A model generated the notes under the pieces. The model was not told where the DNA came from and searched no databases. It worked only from the letters and a program-made list of their open reading frames with translations. 64,000 nucleotides of DNA. It comes from Vreelandella halophila. GTDB taxonomy: Bacteria > Pseudomonadota > Gammaproteobacteria > Pseudomonadales > Oleiphilaceae. Within the stretch, counting starts at the first letter, position 1. Each line of letters opens with the position of its first letter. This document shows positions 25,430-36,587 of the stretch, in pieces. Location of the stretch: positions 654,986 through 718,985 of the forward strand of contig NZ_WMEX01000001.1 in assembly GCF_009856365.1 (NCBI RefSeq), given 5' to 3'. Made by a program: the position numbers and the translations under genes.

Positions 25430-27511
25430 TCAGGAGGCTGCCGCCTTCTTCTTCCCGCCCTTGCTGCCGGACTCGGCCGGCTTGATGCCGCGTTTCTCCA
25501 TGGCAAGGGTGCGTACCCGGTCGAAATCCTCGTCCGTGTACACGCCGTTGACCCCGGAGATGGAGGCCAGTTTCATGCCGTGCTTGAGCCCCAGCTTGTA
25601 GATCTCGCGGACCTTTTCCCACTCGATCTCGCGACCCACTGTAAAGGTCTCGTAGCGCCCTTCGAGCGCCAGAACAATGGTTTCCGCCAGGCAGGCATAG
25701 GCCACTTTGGGCGGCAGACCAATGTTCTTCATCTTCACATCGCCAGGCAACTCGACCTCACCGGACTCGATCACCAGCACGTCCGGGCGCTTGGCCACGT
25801 CCTCCGGCGGGATATCCAGTGGCCGTGCCACGTCGGTGATCACGCAGCCCGGCTTAACCTCCATAATATCGAGGATGCGCTTGCCAGCCCCCGATGTAGA
25901 GGTCACGATCATGTCCATGTCCCGCAGGTACTTGTTGGGGTTGGACGTGACGTGGATCTTGGCCTCTGGTGTCTCCTTCATGATGGATTCCTTGAGCGCC
26001 AGAAGCCGGGCGGACTCGCGGGCCACGATGTAGACCTCGTCCACGGCCTTCGCCAGCAGGCGCGCGCAGACCGCACCGATGGAGCCGGTGGCGCCAACGA
26101 CCATGGCCTTCGCCTTGGCCTTGTTGTTCTCGCCAATCTCCACCAGCCCCAGCTTCTTGAGCGCTTCGTGTGCGGCCCAGAGGGCCCCGGAGGCGCTGTA
26201 GCTGTTGCCGGTGGTGATCGGCAGTGGTGAGCGCTTGGAGACAGTCAGGCCAGCATCGCCGACGACCTTGGTGAAGGCTCCGAGACCCATGATCTGGGCG
26301 CCCAGGCGCTTGGCCAGCCGCGCCGCTGCCAGCAGGCGTCGGTAGGTGAATTCCGGACTGTGCGCCATGATCTCCTTGGGCGTGCCCCCCACGGTGATCA
26401 GCCAGCCCTCGGCCTCTGCGCCGGTGGGGGATTTGATCCCCGTCACCCGTGAATAGACGAAGGGTGGTGAGTAGGCCATCACCTTTTCCACCGTGTTCAT
26501 GAAGGCCTTGGGCGCGTAGTTTGCCACCGTGTCCAGCGGTTTGGCGTTGCGGAAATACTGCTGTGACAGTGGGTGGATCACGAAGGCGAAGCGGCTGATG
26601 CGCTTGTACCCGGAGGGATACAGAATGCGCGGCTCAATGCCCTCATTGGTAATGATTTCCAGGTAGTCGTCATGGGTGATCTCGGCCGGCGAACGCTCGA
26701 GCGCGGCCAGGATCATCGCCTCGACAACGTTCACGCCCACGGTCTCATTGAAGATCTGGGGGGTGTAGTCGATGACGACGTTGACGCCACGATCTCCCAG
26801 CTCCTTGAGGCGTTCATCGGAGACGGAGGCGGTAAGCACGGTCTTGCCGGCAAGCTCTTCCAGGCCCATGGCCTCCAGCTCGTTGTAGCGGGCCGCGATG
26901 ACGTCGGCGTTCTGGGCACCCTTGCGCAGCACGTAGTCAGTCACATTCTTGGCAACCGGCAGCCGGCCAACGGTGTCGCCGATGTGCCATGACTGGATGG
27001 GGCCGGTGCCGGCGGCGTAACTCTCAAGCTGGCTCAGCGAGGTGAGCATCTTGGGTACGCCGAGCTGGGTCACCGGGTCGGCGAAGAACAGGTTCTCGGT
27101 GTATTCGCTGAATACACGGGCCGGGCGGTAGTTGGCCTGACCGTTCAGGAACAGCACCTTGGCGTTATTGAAGCATTCCTCCAGCTCCAGCTGGGTGTGG
27201 CGCACGGCCCAGTCCTGGAGGATGCTGCGCAGCGTTGCCCCGGTGGTTACGGGTACTGACTGAACGGCCTCCTGCAGCCGTTTGGTGTCTTCGTGAGTAA
27301 TGGTATGGGTGCCGACCTGGTAATGGTCCTGCACCATGCCCAGCCCGACCACGTCGGCTTTCGGCTCCCACTCACGAATGGCGGTTTCGGCGCGATCGAC
27401 GCTGCCATCGGTGCCGATCCGGATGACGCGTATGGTCTGACCAAGAAACTCGGTCTCAAGGTCATAATCGAGCCTGGCGGGCCCCAGGCTGATACTGACA
27501 ACCGTCTTCAT
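25430..27511 (-). CDS. Two-domain protein with C-terminal acyl-ACP-reductase (AAR)-like domain
   Basis: 693 residues. The C-terminal ~380 resemble cyanobacterial acyl-ACP reductase: F-V-I-H-P-L-S, L-G-A-F-T, I-T-T-G-N-S-Y-S-A, nucleotide loop V-V-G-A-T-G-S-I-G and Y-A-C-L-A-E, with C607 aligning with the AAR catalytic Cys. The N-terminal ~300 residues are not recognised. A lysine-rich tail ends the protein. GGGGAG precedes the ATG. If active it would reduce an acyl thioester to an aldehyde; the fused N-domain and lack of a decarbonylase make the role uncertain. Confidence 0.65.
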   Translation of the reverse strand: MKTVVSISLGPARLDYDLETEFLGQTIRVIRIGTDGSVDRAETAIREWEPKADVVGLGMVQDHYQVGTHTITHEDTKRLQEAVQSVPVTTGATLRSILQDWAVRHTQLELEECFNNAKVLFLNGQANYRPARVFSEYTENLFFADPVTQLGVPKMLTSLSQLESYAAGTGPIQSWHIGDTVGRLPVAKNVTDYVLRKGAQNADVIAARYNELEAMGLEELAGKTVLTASVSDERLKELGDRGVNVVIDYTPQIFNETVGVNVVEAMILAALERSPAEITHDDYLEIITNEGIEPRILYPSGYKRISRFAFVIHPLSQQYFRNAKPLDTVANYAPKAFMNTVEKVMAYSPPFVYSRVTGIKSPTGAEAEGWLITVGGTPKEIMAHSPEFTYRRLLAAARLAKRLGAQIMGLGAFTKVVGDAGLTVSKRSPLPITTGNSYSASGALWAAHEALKKLGLVEIGENNKAKAKAMVVGATGSIGAVCARLLAKAVDEVYIVARESARLLALKESIMKETPEAKIHVTSNPNKYLRDMDMIVTSTSGAGKRILDIMEVKPGCVITDVARPLDIPPEDVAKRPDVLVIESGEVELPGDVKMKNIGLPPKVAYACLAETIVLALEGRYETFTVGREIEWEKVREIYKLGLKHGMKLASISGVNGVYTDEDFDRVRTLAMEKRGIKPAESGSKGGKKKAAAS

Positions 27512-27763
27512 GGACTTCTCCCCTTGGTATTCCCGTTCAACAGCATGGTCCAGAACCTGTTTCCCTTCAAAGGAACCTTCAGGCTGCTGAACTCCGTTCT
27601 GATAGCCGGCGGATTCTGTGGTTGGCGTTATACGCCGGCGGACGGGATTGTGATTATGATTATGAATGCAATCGTCTCAGGCTATTTGGTCGATTGTCGG
27701 GCAGAGTATAACAGGGGGAGGAAAGGGGTCGGTACAGGGTGGAATATGATTTTTACAACAAAA
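27512..27763. other. Upstream region of the AAR-like gene, no gene seen
   Basis: About 250 bases between the AAR-like start and the cspA terminator. It contains an AT-rich stretch (27650-27670) and a TATACT-like word on the minus strand near 27710 that could be a promoter. No open frame here looks coding. Confidence 0.4.
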
Positions 27764-27792
27764 AAAAGCCCGGCTCGATGAGCCGGGCTTTT
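27764..27792 (-). terminator. Rho-independent terminator of cspA
   Basis: On the minus strand an AAAAGCCCGGCTC stem, a 3-base loop, its exact complement and a long T-run lie 15 bp beyond the cold-shock gene stop. Confidence 0.9.
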
Positions 27793-27807
27793 CGACCTGC
27801 GGTCGCT

Positions 27808-28017
27808 TTACACGGCGGTTACGTTTTCCGCCTGCGGACCTTTCGGGCCCTGCGTAATAGCGAACTGGACTTCCTGCCCCTCGGTCAGCGTCCGGAAACC
27901 GGTTCCGTTGATCGCACTGTAATGTACGAATACGTCAGAGCCGTTTTCGCGAGCAATGAAACCGAAGCCTTTTGCTTCGTTGAACCACTTGACGCGACCA
28001 GTATTGAGATCAGACAT
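27808..28017 (-). CDS. Cold-shock protein, CspA family
   Basis: A 69-residue single OB-fold RNA chaperone with both RNP motifs, K-G-F-G-F-I and V-F-V-H-Y. AAGGAAAG precedes the ATG. The 5' leader before it is ~190 bases, long enough for the temperature-responsive mRNA structures usual in csp genes. A strong terminator follows, so it is monocistronic. Confidence 0.93.
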   Translation of the reverse strand: MSDLNTGRVKWFNEAKGFGFIARENGSDVFVHYSAINGTGFRTLTEGQEVQFAITQGPKGPQAENVTAV

Positions 28018-28209
28018 GATGCACTTTCCTTAAAAAACACGATTTTCTTTCACACCCACCGTATTGTGGATGCTTTGAGCTGGGACGCTTGAAGGCCTTT
28101 CGGTGAGGAACGAACGAGGAGTCCTGATGCAGGTCGTCGTAATGCTTTCACTTACAAGAGCCGCTTAACGTGTGCAGCAAATGCAGTATCGGTGCTGTGG
28201 GGAGTCACG

Positions 28210-29577
28210 TCAAGCGTTTTCATCACCTGTATTCACGTTCTCGACACGGCAGTCCAGAGTACCCTCTCCGAGCCGCACGTGGACTGCGTCTCCGGGGGCG
28301 CGCTGTACGGCGTTTCTCAGGATTCTGCCGCTGTCGTCCTCGGCAATGGCGTAACCCCGGTTGAGGGTGGCGAGCGGACTGACCAGATCAAGCTGCGCGC
28401 TCAGGCTGCGTATACGGTCGTGGTCGCGTTCCAGGCGGCCACGCACGGCCCGTTCAAGGCGTTCGCGGTTTTCGGAGACGCGTTCGCGGGCCAGGCGCAG
28501 ACGGTGTTCCGGGCGCACGGCCGCCAGGCGCCGCCAGTACTGGTGCAGCTGCTGCTGGAGCTGGCTGAGATGGCGGCGGGTCTGCTGGTGCAGTCGGGCC
28601 TCGAGTTCATCCAGCCGCTGGGCCTGCTCCTGGAGCTGCTGGCGGGGGTGGCGCAGCCGCTGGTGCAGCTCGCCGAGCCGGTCTCTGCGCTGTTGGACAA
28701 GTTGGCGGGCGCCGAGGATCAATCGCTCCTCGAGTCCGCTCAGCCGGTCCAGGAATTCCTGCCGGTTGGGTGAGATGGCTTCGGCAGCTGCGGATGGGGT
28801 GGGGGCGCGCTGGTCTGCCACCAGGTCAGCGATGGTGATATCCACTTCGTGGCCAACCGCGCTGATGATGGGGATGCGGCTGCGGAAGATGGCCCGAGCC
28901 ACCGCCTCCTCGTTGAAACACCAGAGGTCCTCGAGTGAGCCGCCGCCCCTGCCCACGATCAGGGCATCACAACGGCCGTGTCGATGGGCGCGCTCGATGG
29001 CGGCGACAATGCCGGCGGTGGCATCGGCGCCCTGTACCGGTGTCGGGTAGAGGGTGATCGCAAGCCCCGGGAAGCGGCGGTTCAGTACCGTGAGGATGTC
29101 CCTGATGGCGGCCCCGGTCCCGGACGTGACAAGGCCCAGGTGTTGTGGCGGAACCGGCACCGGTTGCTTGTGCTCCATGGCAAACAGGCCTTCGCGCTCC
29201 AGGCGGGCCTTGAGCTCCTCGAAGGCCCGTTGCAGGGCGCCTCTGCCGGCCGGCTCGATGGCCTCCACAATCAGCTGGAAATCACCCCGGGCTTCGTAGA
29301 GGCTGACTTTCGCCCGGATCAGAACCTGTTCGCCGTCCGCCGGGGCCTGTTTCAGGAGCCGGTTGCGGTTGCGGAACATGGCGCAGCGGATCTGTGAGCG
29401 CTCATCCTTGAGCGTGAAGTACCAGTGTCCGGATGCCGGGCGGCTCAGGCCGGAGATTTCGCCCTCCACCTGAACCTCCATGAAACTGGTCTCCAGAAGG
29501 CCCTTAACCTGGCGTGTGAGCTGGCTGACGGTAAGGGCGCCGGAGGCGCCCGCGGCGGGGCTTTCGTCTTTACGCAT
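28210..29577 (-). CDS. xseA: Exodeoxyribonuclease VII large subunit
   Basis: 455 residues: N-terminal OB-fold (~15-110), the XseA catalytic core with L-V-T-S and G-R-G-G-G-S-x-E-D-L-W, A-V-G-H-E-x-D-x-T, then a long Gln/Arg-rich coiled coil (~270-400). It degrades single-stranded DNA with XseB, whose gene is not here. It is divergent from guaB. Confidence 0.94.
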   Translation of the reverse strand: MRKDESPAAGASGALTVSQLTRQVKGLLETSFMEVQVEGEISGLSRPASGHWYFTLKDERSQIRCAMFRNRNRLLKQAPADGEQVLIRAKVSLYEARGDFQLIVEAIEPAGRGALQRAFEELKARLEREGLFAMEHKQPVPVPPQHLGLVTSGTGAAIRDILTVLNRRFPGLAITLYPTPVQGADATAGIVAAIERAHRHGRCDALIVGRGGGSLEDLWCFNEEAVARAIFRSRIPIISAVGHEVDITIADLVADQRAPTPSAAAEAISPNRQEFLDRLSGLEERLILGARQLVQQRRDRLGELHQRLRHPRQQLQEQAQRLDELEARLHQQTRRHLSQLQQQLHQYWRRLAAVRPEHRLRLARERVSENRERLERAVRGRLERDHDRIRSLSAQLDLVSPLATLNRGYAIAEDDSGRILRNAVQRAPGDAVHVRLGEGTLDCRVENVNTGDENA

Positions 29578-29598
29578 TCAGTCGTCGCAACGTATAAT
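29569..29598 (+). promoter_or_regulatory. Sigma-70 promoter of guaBA
   Basis: TTTACG (29569-29574), an 18-base spacer and a perfect TATAAT (29593-29598), about 130 bp before guaB and overlapping the xseA start. Confidence 0.65.
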
Positions 29599-29683
29599 AT
29601 TCGTTTACTGAAACCGGCGCCACAGGCGCCCTGAAGGGGTTTTCCGAAGTGTGTCTGCCGAGGTGTGCGCAGCACCGGAGTGA

Positions 29684-31189
<1,506 letters not shown>

Positions 31190-31212
31190 GTCCGCCACAA
31201 CCAGAGGCCCGC

Positions 31213-32790
31213 ATGACCCGGAACATCCATGATCACCGCATACTGATCCTTGATTTTGGTTCCCAGTACACTCAGCTGATTGCCCGCCGGGTAAGAGAGA
31301 TCGGCGTCTACTGTGAGATCCGGCCCTTTGATGCCACCCCGGAGGAGGTGCGTGAGTACGCGCCGAGCGGGATCATCCTGGCCGGAGGACCTGAGTCCGT
31401 CACCGAGATGGGCAGCCCCCGGGCACCCGCCGGGCTGTTTGAGCTGGGCGTGCCGGTTCTGGGCATCTGCTATGGCATGCAGACGATGGCCGAGGAGCTG
31501 GGTGGGCGTGTTGCCGGCTCTGACAAGCGGGAGTTCGGGTATGCCCAGGTCCGCGTGACAGCGGAGAGCGATCTTCTGCATGGCATCTCCGATCACGTAA
31601 CGGATGCTGGTGAACGCCTCCTGGATGTCTGGATGAGTCATGGTGACCAGGTTGTCGAGACACCAGAGGGCTTCGAGGTCCTGGCAGCGACCGACAGTGC
31701 GCCTGTGGCCGCGATGCAGAACCCGTCGCACCGGCTCTACGGCGTGCAGTTCCATCCGGAAGTGACCCACACGCTCCAGGGGCAGCGCATTCTCTCCCAA
31801 TTCGTGCTGGACATCTGCGGCTGCGAGGCGCTCTGGACGCCGGCCGAGATTGTTGAGGACGCCATCCAGCAGATCCGCGATAAGGTTGGCAGCGATAAGG
31901 TCCTGCTCGGCCTTTCGGGCGGCGTGGATTCCTCCGTGACGGCGGCGCTGCTGCACCGGGCCATCGGTGACCAGCTGACCTGCGTGTTCGTCGACAATGG
32001 CCTGTTGCGGCTCAACGAGGGCAAGCAGGTGATGGATATGTTCGCCCGCAACATGGGCGTCAACGTCATCCACCACAATGCCGAGGATCGCTTCCTGTCC
32101 CGTCTCGAGGGTGTTCAGGATCCGGAAGAGAAGCGGCGCCTCATCGGCAATACCTTCATCGAGGTCTTTGACGAGGAGGCGGCGACCATCACCGATGTGG
32201 ACTGGCTGGCCCAGGGCACCATCTACCCGGATGTGGTGGAATCCGCCCAGTCCCGCAGCGGCAAGGCCACCGTCATCAAGTCCCACCACAATGTGGGCGG
32301 GTTGCCCGAGACCATGAAGCTCAAGCTGGTGGAACCCCTGCGCGAGCTGTTCAAGGACGAGGTGCGGAAGATCGGGCTGGAGCTGGGGCTGCCCTATGAC
32401 ATGGTCTACCGGCATCCGTTCCCGGGGCCGGGGCTGGGCGTCCGGATTCTGGGCGAGGTGAGGAAGAATTACGCGGATATGCTGCGCGAGGCGGATGCGA
32501 TCTTCCTTGAGGAACTGCACCGCTATGACTGGTACCACCACACCAGTCAGGCCTTTGCTGTTTTCCTGCCGGTCAAGTCCGTTGGCGTGGTGGGCGATGC
32601 CCGCCGCTATGAATACGTGATCGCCCTGCGCGCTGTGGAGACGCTGGATTTCATGACCGCCCGCTGGGCGCATCTGCCCTATGAGCTGCTCGAGACGGTC
32701 TCCAGCCGGATCATCAACGAGATTCCGGGCATCTCCCGGGTCACCTACGATGTATCCTCCAAGCCACCGGCGACCATTGAGTGGGAATAA
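31213..32790 (+). CDS. guaA: GMP synthase (glutamine-hydrolysing)
   Basis: 525 residues. The class-I glutamine amidotransferase domain (~8-200) has nucleophile C86 in G-I-C-Y-G-M-Q and the distal H-P-E motif. An ATP-pyrophosphatase domain follows with L-S-G-G-V-D-S-S, then the dimerisation domain ending I-E-W-E. It converts XMP to GMP. Confidence 0.97.
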   Translation: MTRNIHDHRILILDFGSQYTQLIARRVREIGVYCEIRPFDATPEEVREYAPSGIILAGGPESVTEMGSPRAPAGLFELGVPVLGICYGMQTMAEELGGRVAGSDKREFGYAQVRVTAESDLLHGISDHVTDAGERLLDVWMSHGDQVVETPEGFEVLAATDSAPVAAMQNPSHRLYGVQFHPEVTHTLQGQRILSQFVLDICGCEALWTPAEIVEDAIQQIRDKVGSDKVLLGLSGGVDSSVTAALLHRAIGDQLTCVFVDNGLLRLNEGKQVMDMFARNMGVNVIHHNAEDRFLSRLEGVQDPEEKRRLIGNTFIEVFDEEAATITDVDWLAQGTIYPDVVESAQSRSGKATVIKSHHNVGGLPETMKLKLVEPLRELFKDEVRKIGLELGLPYDMVYRHPFPGPGLGVRILGEVRKNYADMLREADAIFLEELHRYDWYHHTSQAFAVFLPVKSVGVVGDARRYEYVIALRAVETLDFMTARWAHLPYELLETVSSRIINEIPGISRVTYDVSSKPPATIEWE

Positions 32791-32802
32791 CCGGGTCCAT
32801 CC

Positions 32803-33306
32803 ATGACCACCGAAGGGGCTGATGAAGCCTGGATGGCCCGCGCGCTGGCGCTCGCGGAACAGGCGGAAGCGCGGGATGAGGTGCCCGTGGGGGCAGTGAT
32901 CGTTCTCGACGGGGAGGTTGTGGGCGAGGGGTTCAATCAGCCCATTTCCGGTCATGATCCGACTGCGCACGCGGAGGTTCGGGCGCTCAGGGATGCCGCG
33001 CAGCGGATTGGTAATTACCGGCTGACCGATGCCACCCTCTATGTGACCCTTGAACCCTGTACCATGTGTGCGGGTGCGCTGGTGCACGCCCGTATTGGAA
33101 CCCTGGTTTTCGGCGCCCGTGAACCCAAGGCCGGTGCCATCCGTTCCCGGGCCCGAATGCTGGAAGCGGAGCATCTGAACTGGCAGGTTGGGGTTCGCGA
33201 GGGCATCCGGGAACCGGAGTGTCGCGACCAGCTTACGGCCTTCTTTGCCCGCCGCCGGGCTGAGAAGAAAAAACGCCGGGATGATTCAGAAGGAGAGGAT
33301 GAGTGA
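32803..33306 (+). CDS. tadA: tRNA-specific adenosine deaminase
   Basis: 167 residues with zinc ligands H56 (H-A-E, with E58 as proton shuttle), C86 and C89 in P-C-T-M-C. It converts A34 to inosine in tRNA-Arg(ACG). Thirteen bp after guaA and overlapping galE by 4 bp. The C-terminus is basic and acidic repeats, unlike the compact core. Confidence 0.93.
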   Translation: MTTEGADEAWMARALALAEQAEARDEVPVGAVIVLDGEVVGEGFNQPISGHDPTAHAEVRALRDAAQRIGNYRLTDATLYVTLEPCTMCAGALVHARIGTLVFGAREPKAGAIRSRARMLEAEHLNWQVGVREGIREPECRDQLTAFFARRRAEKKKRRDDSEGEDE

Positions 33307-34307
33307 CAGACAGGGTGTTGGTGACCGGCGGTGCCGGCTACATCGGAAGCCATGTGGTACGCCAGCTGGGTGAAGCGGGTTACGACGTGGTGGTGTTCGA
33401 CAACCTCTCAACCGGCCATGAATGGGCCGTTACACACGGGAAACTCGTGGTGGGTGACCTGGCGGACCCGGAGGCCCTGGAGGCGCTGTTTGCGGCCAAT
33501 GAGTTCGCCGCCGTGCTGCATTTTGCGGCCCACATCATTGTGCCCGAGTCGGTCTCGGACCCGCTCAAGTACTACCGCAACAATACCCGTAACACGCTGA
33601 ACCTGCTGGGGGCGATGAGCCGCCATGGCGTGAACCGCATCGTCTTCTCGTCCACCGCGGCCGTCTACGGCATGCCGGATCAGCAGGTTCTGACCGAGGA
33701 CCTGCCATTGGCGCCGATCAACCCCTATGGCGCCTCCAAGATGATGAGCGAGCGCATGATCATGGATCTGGCGAGCGCCAGTGATCTGGACTATGTGATC
33801 CTGCGCTACTTCAACGTCGCCGGGGCGGATCCCCAGACCCGCCTCGGCCAGGCTACGCCGGAAGCCACGCACCTGATCAAGGTGGCCTGTGAATGCGCAA
33901 CAGGCGCGCGGGATGGCATGCAGATCTTCGGAACGGATTACGGCACGCGGGACGGTACCTGCGTCCGGGACTACATCCATGTCGAGGACCTGGCCAGTGC
34001 CCACGTGCGGGCCCTGGAGCATATGCAGCAGGGGAACGGCTCCGAGATCCTCAACTGCGGTTATGGGCGGGGGTTCACCGTGCGTGAGGTCATTGATGTG
34101 GTAAAACGTCTCTCCGGCGCCGACTTCCCTGTGACGGAGGCGGAGCGCCGTGCCGGTGATCCGGAGGCGCTGATGGCGGATAACCAGAGGATCCGCCGGC
34201 GCCTTGACTGGGCGCCGGCCTACGACGACCTGGACACCATCGTGCAGACCGCGCTTGACTGGGAACGCCACTGGCAGGCGCGCCAGAACAACCCAACGGA
34301 TCAGTAA
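33303..34307 (+). CDS. galE: UDP-glucose 4-epimerase
   Basis: A 334-residue extended-SDR enzyme with [12 protein letters not shown] motif, S-S-T-A-A-V-Y and Y-G-A-S-K catalytic Tyr/Lys. The GTG start follows AAGGAGAGG and overlaps tadA's stop. It interconverts UDP-glucose and UDP-galactose for surface polysaccharide; ugd follows after 11 bp. Confidence 0.92.
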   Translation: MTDRVLVTGGAGYIGSHVVRQLGEAGYDVVVFDNLSTGHEWAVTHGKLVVGDLADPEALEALFAANEFAAVLHFAAHIIVPESVSDPLKYYRNNTRNTLNLLGAMSRHGVNRIVFSSTAAVYGMPDQQVLTEDLPLAPINPYGASKMMSERMIMDLASASDLDYVILRYFNVAGADPQTRLGQATPEATHLIKVACECATGARDGMQIFGTDYGTRDGTCVRDYIHVEDLASAHVRALEHMQQGNGSEILNCGYGRGFTVREVIDVVKRLSGADFPVTEAERRAGDPEALMADNQRIRRRLDWAPAYDDLDTIVQTALDWERHWQARQNNPTDQ

Positions 34308-34318
34308 GGAACAGCAGC

Positions 34319-35662
34319 ATGCGCATCACCATTTTCGGAACCGGCTATGTGGGCCTTGTCACCGGCGCCTGCCTGGCCGAGGTGGGGCATCACGTCATGT
34401 GCATGGACGTGGACCAGGCCAAGATTGATCGCCTGCGCGAGGGCATCATCCCCATTTACGAGCCCGGCCTGGAGCCGATTGTCGCGCACAATACCGCCGC
34501 GGGCCGCCTGCAGTTCACCACGGATGTTGTTGAGGCTGTCGATTACGGCGAACTGCAGTTTATCGCTGTGGGCACGCCCTCGGACGAGGATGGCTCGGCG
34601 GATCTCAAGTACGTGCTGGCGGTGGCGGGCAGCATCGGCGAGCACATGAACGACTATAAGGTTGTGATCGACAAATCCACGGTGCCGGTGGGGACCGCGG
34701 ACAAGGTGCGGGAAGCCGTGCGTGGCAAGCTCCTGGAACGGAGCGCCGACATCGACTTTGACGTGGTCTCCAACCCCGAGTTCCTGAAAGAGGGCGCGGC
34801 GGTTGATGATTTCATGAAGCCGGACCGCATCATCGTGGGCACCGACAGTGACCGCCCGCAGGAGCTGCTGCGTGAGCTCTATTATCCGTTCAACCGCAAC
34901 CATGAGCGTGTCATCTTCATGGACGTACGCTCGGCGGAACTCACCAAGTACGCCGCCAATGCCATGCTGGCGACCAAGATCAGCTTCATGAACGAGGTGG
35001 CCAACCTGGCCGAGCGCCTGGGGGCGGATATTGAGCATGTTCGCCGTGGCATGGGGTCGGACCCGCGCATCGGTTACCACTTCATCTACCCGGGCTGTGG
35101 TTACGGCGGTTCCTGCTTCCCCAAGGATGTGAAGGCGCTGGCCTGGACCGCCCGGGAATACGACTACGAAGCACGCCTCCTGGATGCCGTTGAGGCAGTG
35201 AACAGTGCCCAGAAGCATGTACTCTTCGACAAGGTCAGCCATTACTACGGCGGCGATCTGGCAGGGAAAACCGTGGCGCTCTGGGGACTGTCGTTCAAGC
35301 CCAAGACTGACGACATGCGCGAGGCGCCCAGCCGGGTGCTGATGGAGAAGCTCTGGGCGGCCGGAGCCAGTGTGCAGGCATTTGATCCGGAAGCCATGGA
35401 GGAGACCCAGCGCATCTATCCGGACCAGCCCGGTCTGCAGCTGTGCGGGACCAAGGAGCAGGCGCTCAAGGGCGCGGACTGCCTGGTGATCTGTACCGAG
35501 TGGAAGGAGTTCCGGTCACCGGACTTCGCCCAGATCGCGGCCGCCATCCGCTCGCCAGTGGTCTTTGACGGGCGCAACCTGTACGACGAGAAAATGCTGG
35601 GGCGTCACGGGCTGAGTTACTACGCCATCGGGCGAGGGCTCAACCAGTTCGGTACACGCTGA
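34319..35662 (+). CDS. ugd: UDP-glucose 6-dehydrogenase
   Basis: A 447-residue enzyme making UDP-glucuronate. N-terminal NAD domain G-T-G-Y-V-G-L-V, substrate/catalytic region with F-L-K-E-G and the catalytic Cys in [11 protein letters not shown], and a C-terminal UDP-binding domain. Its product is the substrate of the UDP-glucuronate 4-epimerase at 56.0 kb. Confidence 0.95.
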   Translation: MRITIFGTGYVGLVTGACLAEVGHHVMCMDVDQAKIDRLREGIIPIYEPGLEPIVAHNTAAGRLQFTTDVVEAVDYGELQFIAVGTPSDEDGSADLKYVLAVAGSIGEHMNDYKVVIDKSTVPVGTADKVREAVRGKLLERSADIDFDVVSNPEFLKEGAAVDDFMKPDRIIVGTDSDRPQELLRELYYPFNRNHERVIFMDVRSAELTKYAANAMLATKISFMNEVANLAERLGADIEHVRRGMGSDPRIGYHFIYPGCGYGGSCFPKDVKALAWTAREYDYEARLLDAVEAVNSAQKHVLFDKVSHYYGGDLAGKTVALWGLSFKPKTDDMREAPSRVLMEKLWAAGASVQAFDPEAMEETQRIYPDQPGLQLCGTKEQALKGADCLVICTEWKEFRSPDFAQIAAAIRSPVVFDGRNLYDEKMLGRHGLSYYAIGRGLNQFGTR

Positions 35663-35663
35663 A

Positions 35664-35783
35664 AAAAACGCCTGGTGCGGCGAATTTCTGCGTTGCGCGG
35701 TGCTCGCGAACTCGCCTACCAGGCAGGTATGTCTCCTTCGCTGCGCTCCGTGCGCCTTGAACTTCGCCGCACCAGGCGTTTTT
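35664..35783. repeat. Perfect 21-bp inverted repeat / bidirectional terminator element
   Basis: Arms 35664-35684 and 35763-35783 are perfect complements and are bounded by A5 and T5. A 78-base, moderately structured loop lies between. The element exactly fills the gap between convergent ugd and fabR and overlaps the fabR stop, so it can terminate both. The large ordered loop is more than a terminator needs and suggests a mobile or dispersed repeat unit. Confidence 0.8.
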
Positions 35784-36393
35784 AAGTTTCAGCCATGGTC
35801 TGGGCGCCAACCAGCACCATCCTGAGCTGGATCTTGAGCTTCTCCTTGAGGTTGGCGCGCTGCTTCGCCGGCGCGTCCAGCGCTTCCGCGCCCAGGTGGA
35901 AGACCAGTACCACCATGGATTCGGCAACCAGATGAGGGTCGGACAGGGGGCGCTGCTTGCCCGTGGCCAGCTTCTCCAGATCTTCCGCCAGCTCCGTGAC
36001 GAAATGATCGATCTCGGCCTGGACCGCCGTGCGGAAGATGCGTGATACCCCGGTGCGCTCGCGCAGCAGAAGGCGGAAGAGGTTGGCGTTGTCCGTGAGG
36101 TACTCCATGAAGGTTTCCACGGACGTATTGATGGCCCCGCCCTCGCGCTCGATGCGCTTGCGGGCCTGGCGCATGAGCTGGCGCAGGGCTACCCCGGCCT
36201 CATCCACCAGTGCCAGCCCCAGTTCATCCAGATCCGTGAAGTGGCGGTAGAACGACGTGGGCGCAATGCCGGCTTCGCGAGCGATCTCGCGCAGACTCAG
36301 GCTGCCGAAACCCCGGTCGGCACTGAGCTGGCGCAGCGACGCGTCCATCAGGGCACGGCGGGTCTTGAGTTTCTGTTCGGCGCGGACGGACAC
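35782..36393 (-). CDS. fabR: TetR-family regulator FabR
   Basis: 203 residues; N-terminal TetR helix-turn-helix (~10-55) with [19 protein letters not shown], matching the FabR/DesT group, then a ligand-binding domain. FabR represses unsaturated fatty-acid synthesis genes. It starts with GTG after GAAGGAGAGG. It is divergent from aspS. Confidence 0.85.
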   Translation of the reverse strand: MSVRAEQKLKTRRALMDASLRQLSADRGFGSLSLREIAREAGIAPTSFYRHFTDLDELGLALVDEAGVALRQLMRQARKRIEREGGAINTSVETFMEYLTDNANLFRLLLRERTGVSRIFRTAVQAEIDHFVTELAEDLEKLATGKQRPLSDPHLVAESMVVLVFHLGAEALDAPAKQRANLKEKLKIQLRMVLVGAQTMAET

Positions 36394-36533
36394 CCTTAAG
36401 CCTCTCCTTCAAACGGGATGAATCGCCGGTAATGGTAGCCGTTGCGGGGGCCCGCGTCACGGATACAGGGGCGCTGGCTGTGCGCGTGCACCGGATCACG
36501 CTGTCATGGTCTGACTTCGCGGCCTGATGCCGT

Positions 36534-36539
36534 TATAAT
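36534..36539 (+). promoter_or_regulatory. Candidate -10 box of aspS operon
   Basis: A perfect TATAAT lies 48 bp before the aspS start codon; the -35 region is weak, so this is a low-certainty call. Confidence 0.4.
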
Positions 36540-36587
36540 ACCGGCCCTTTAACCACATCGGCGGAAGCCCCAGGCAAACAGGAACCA

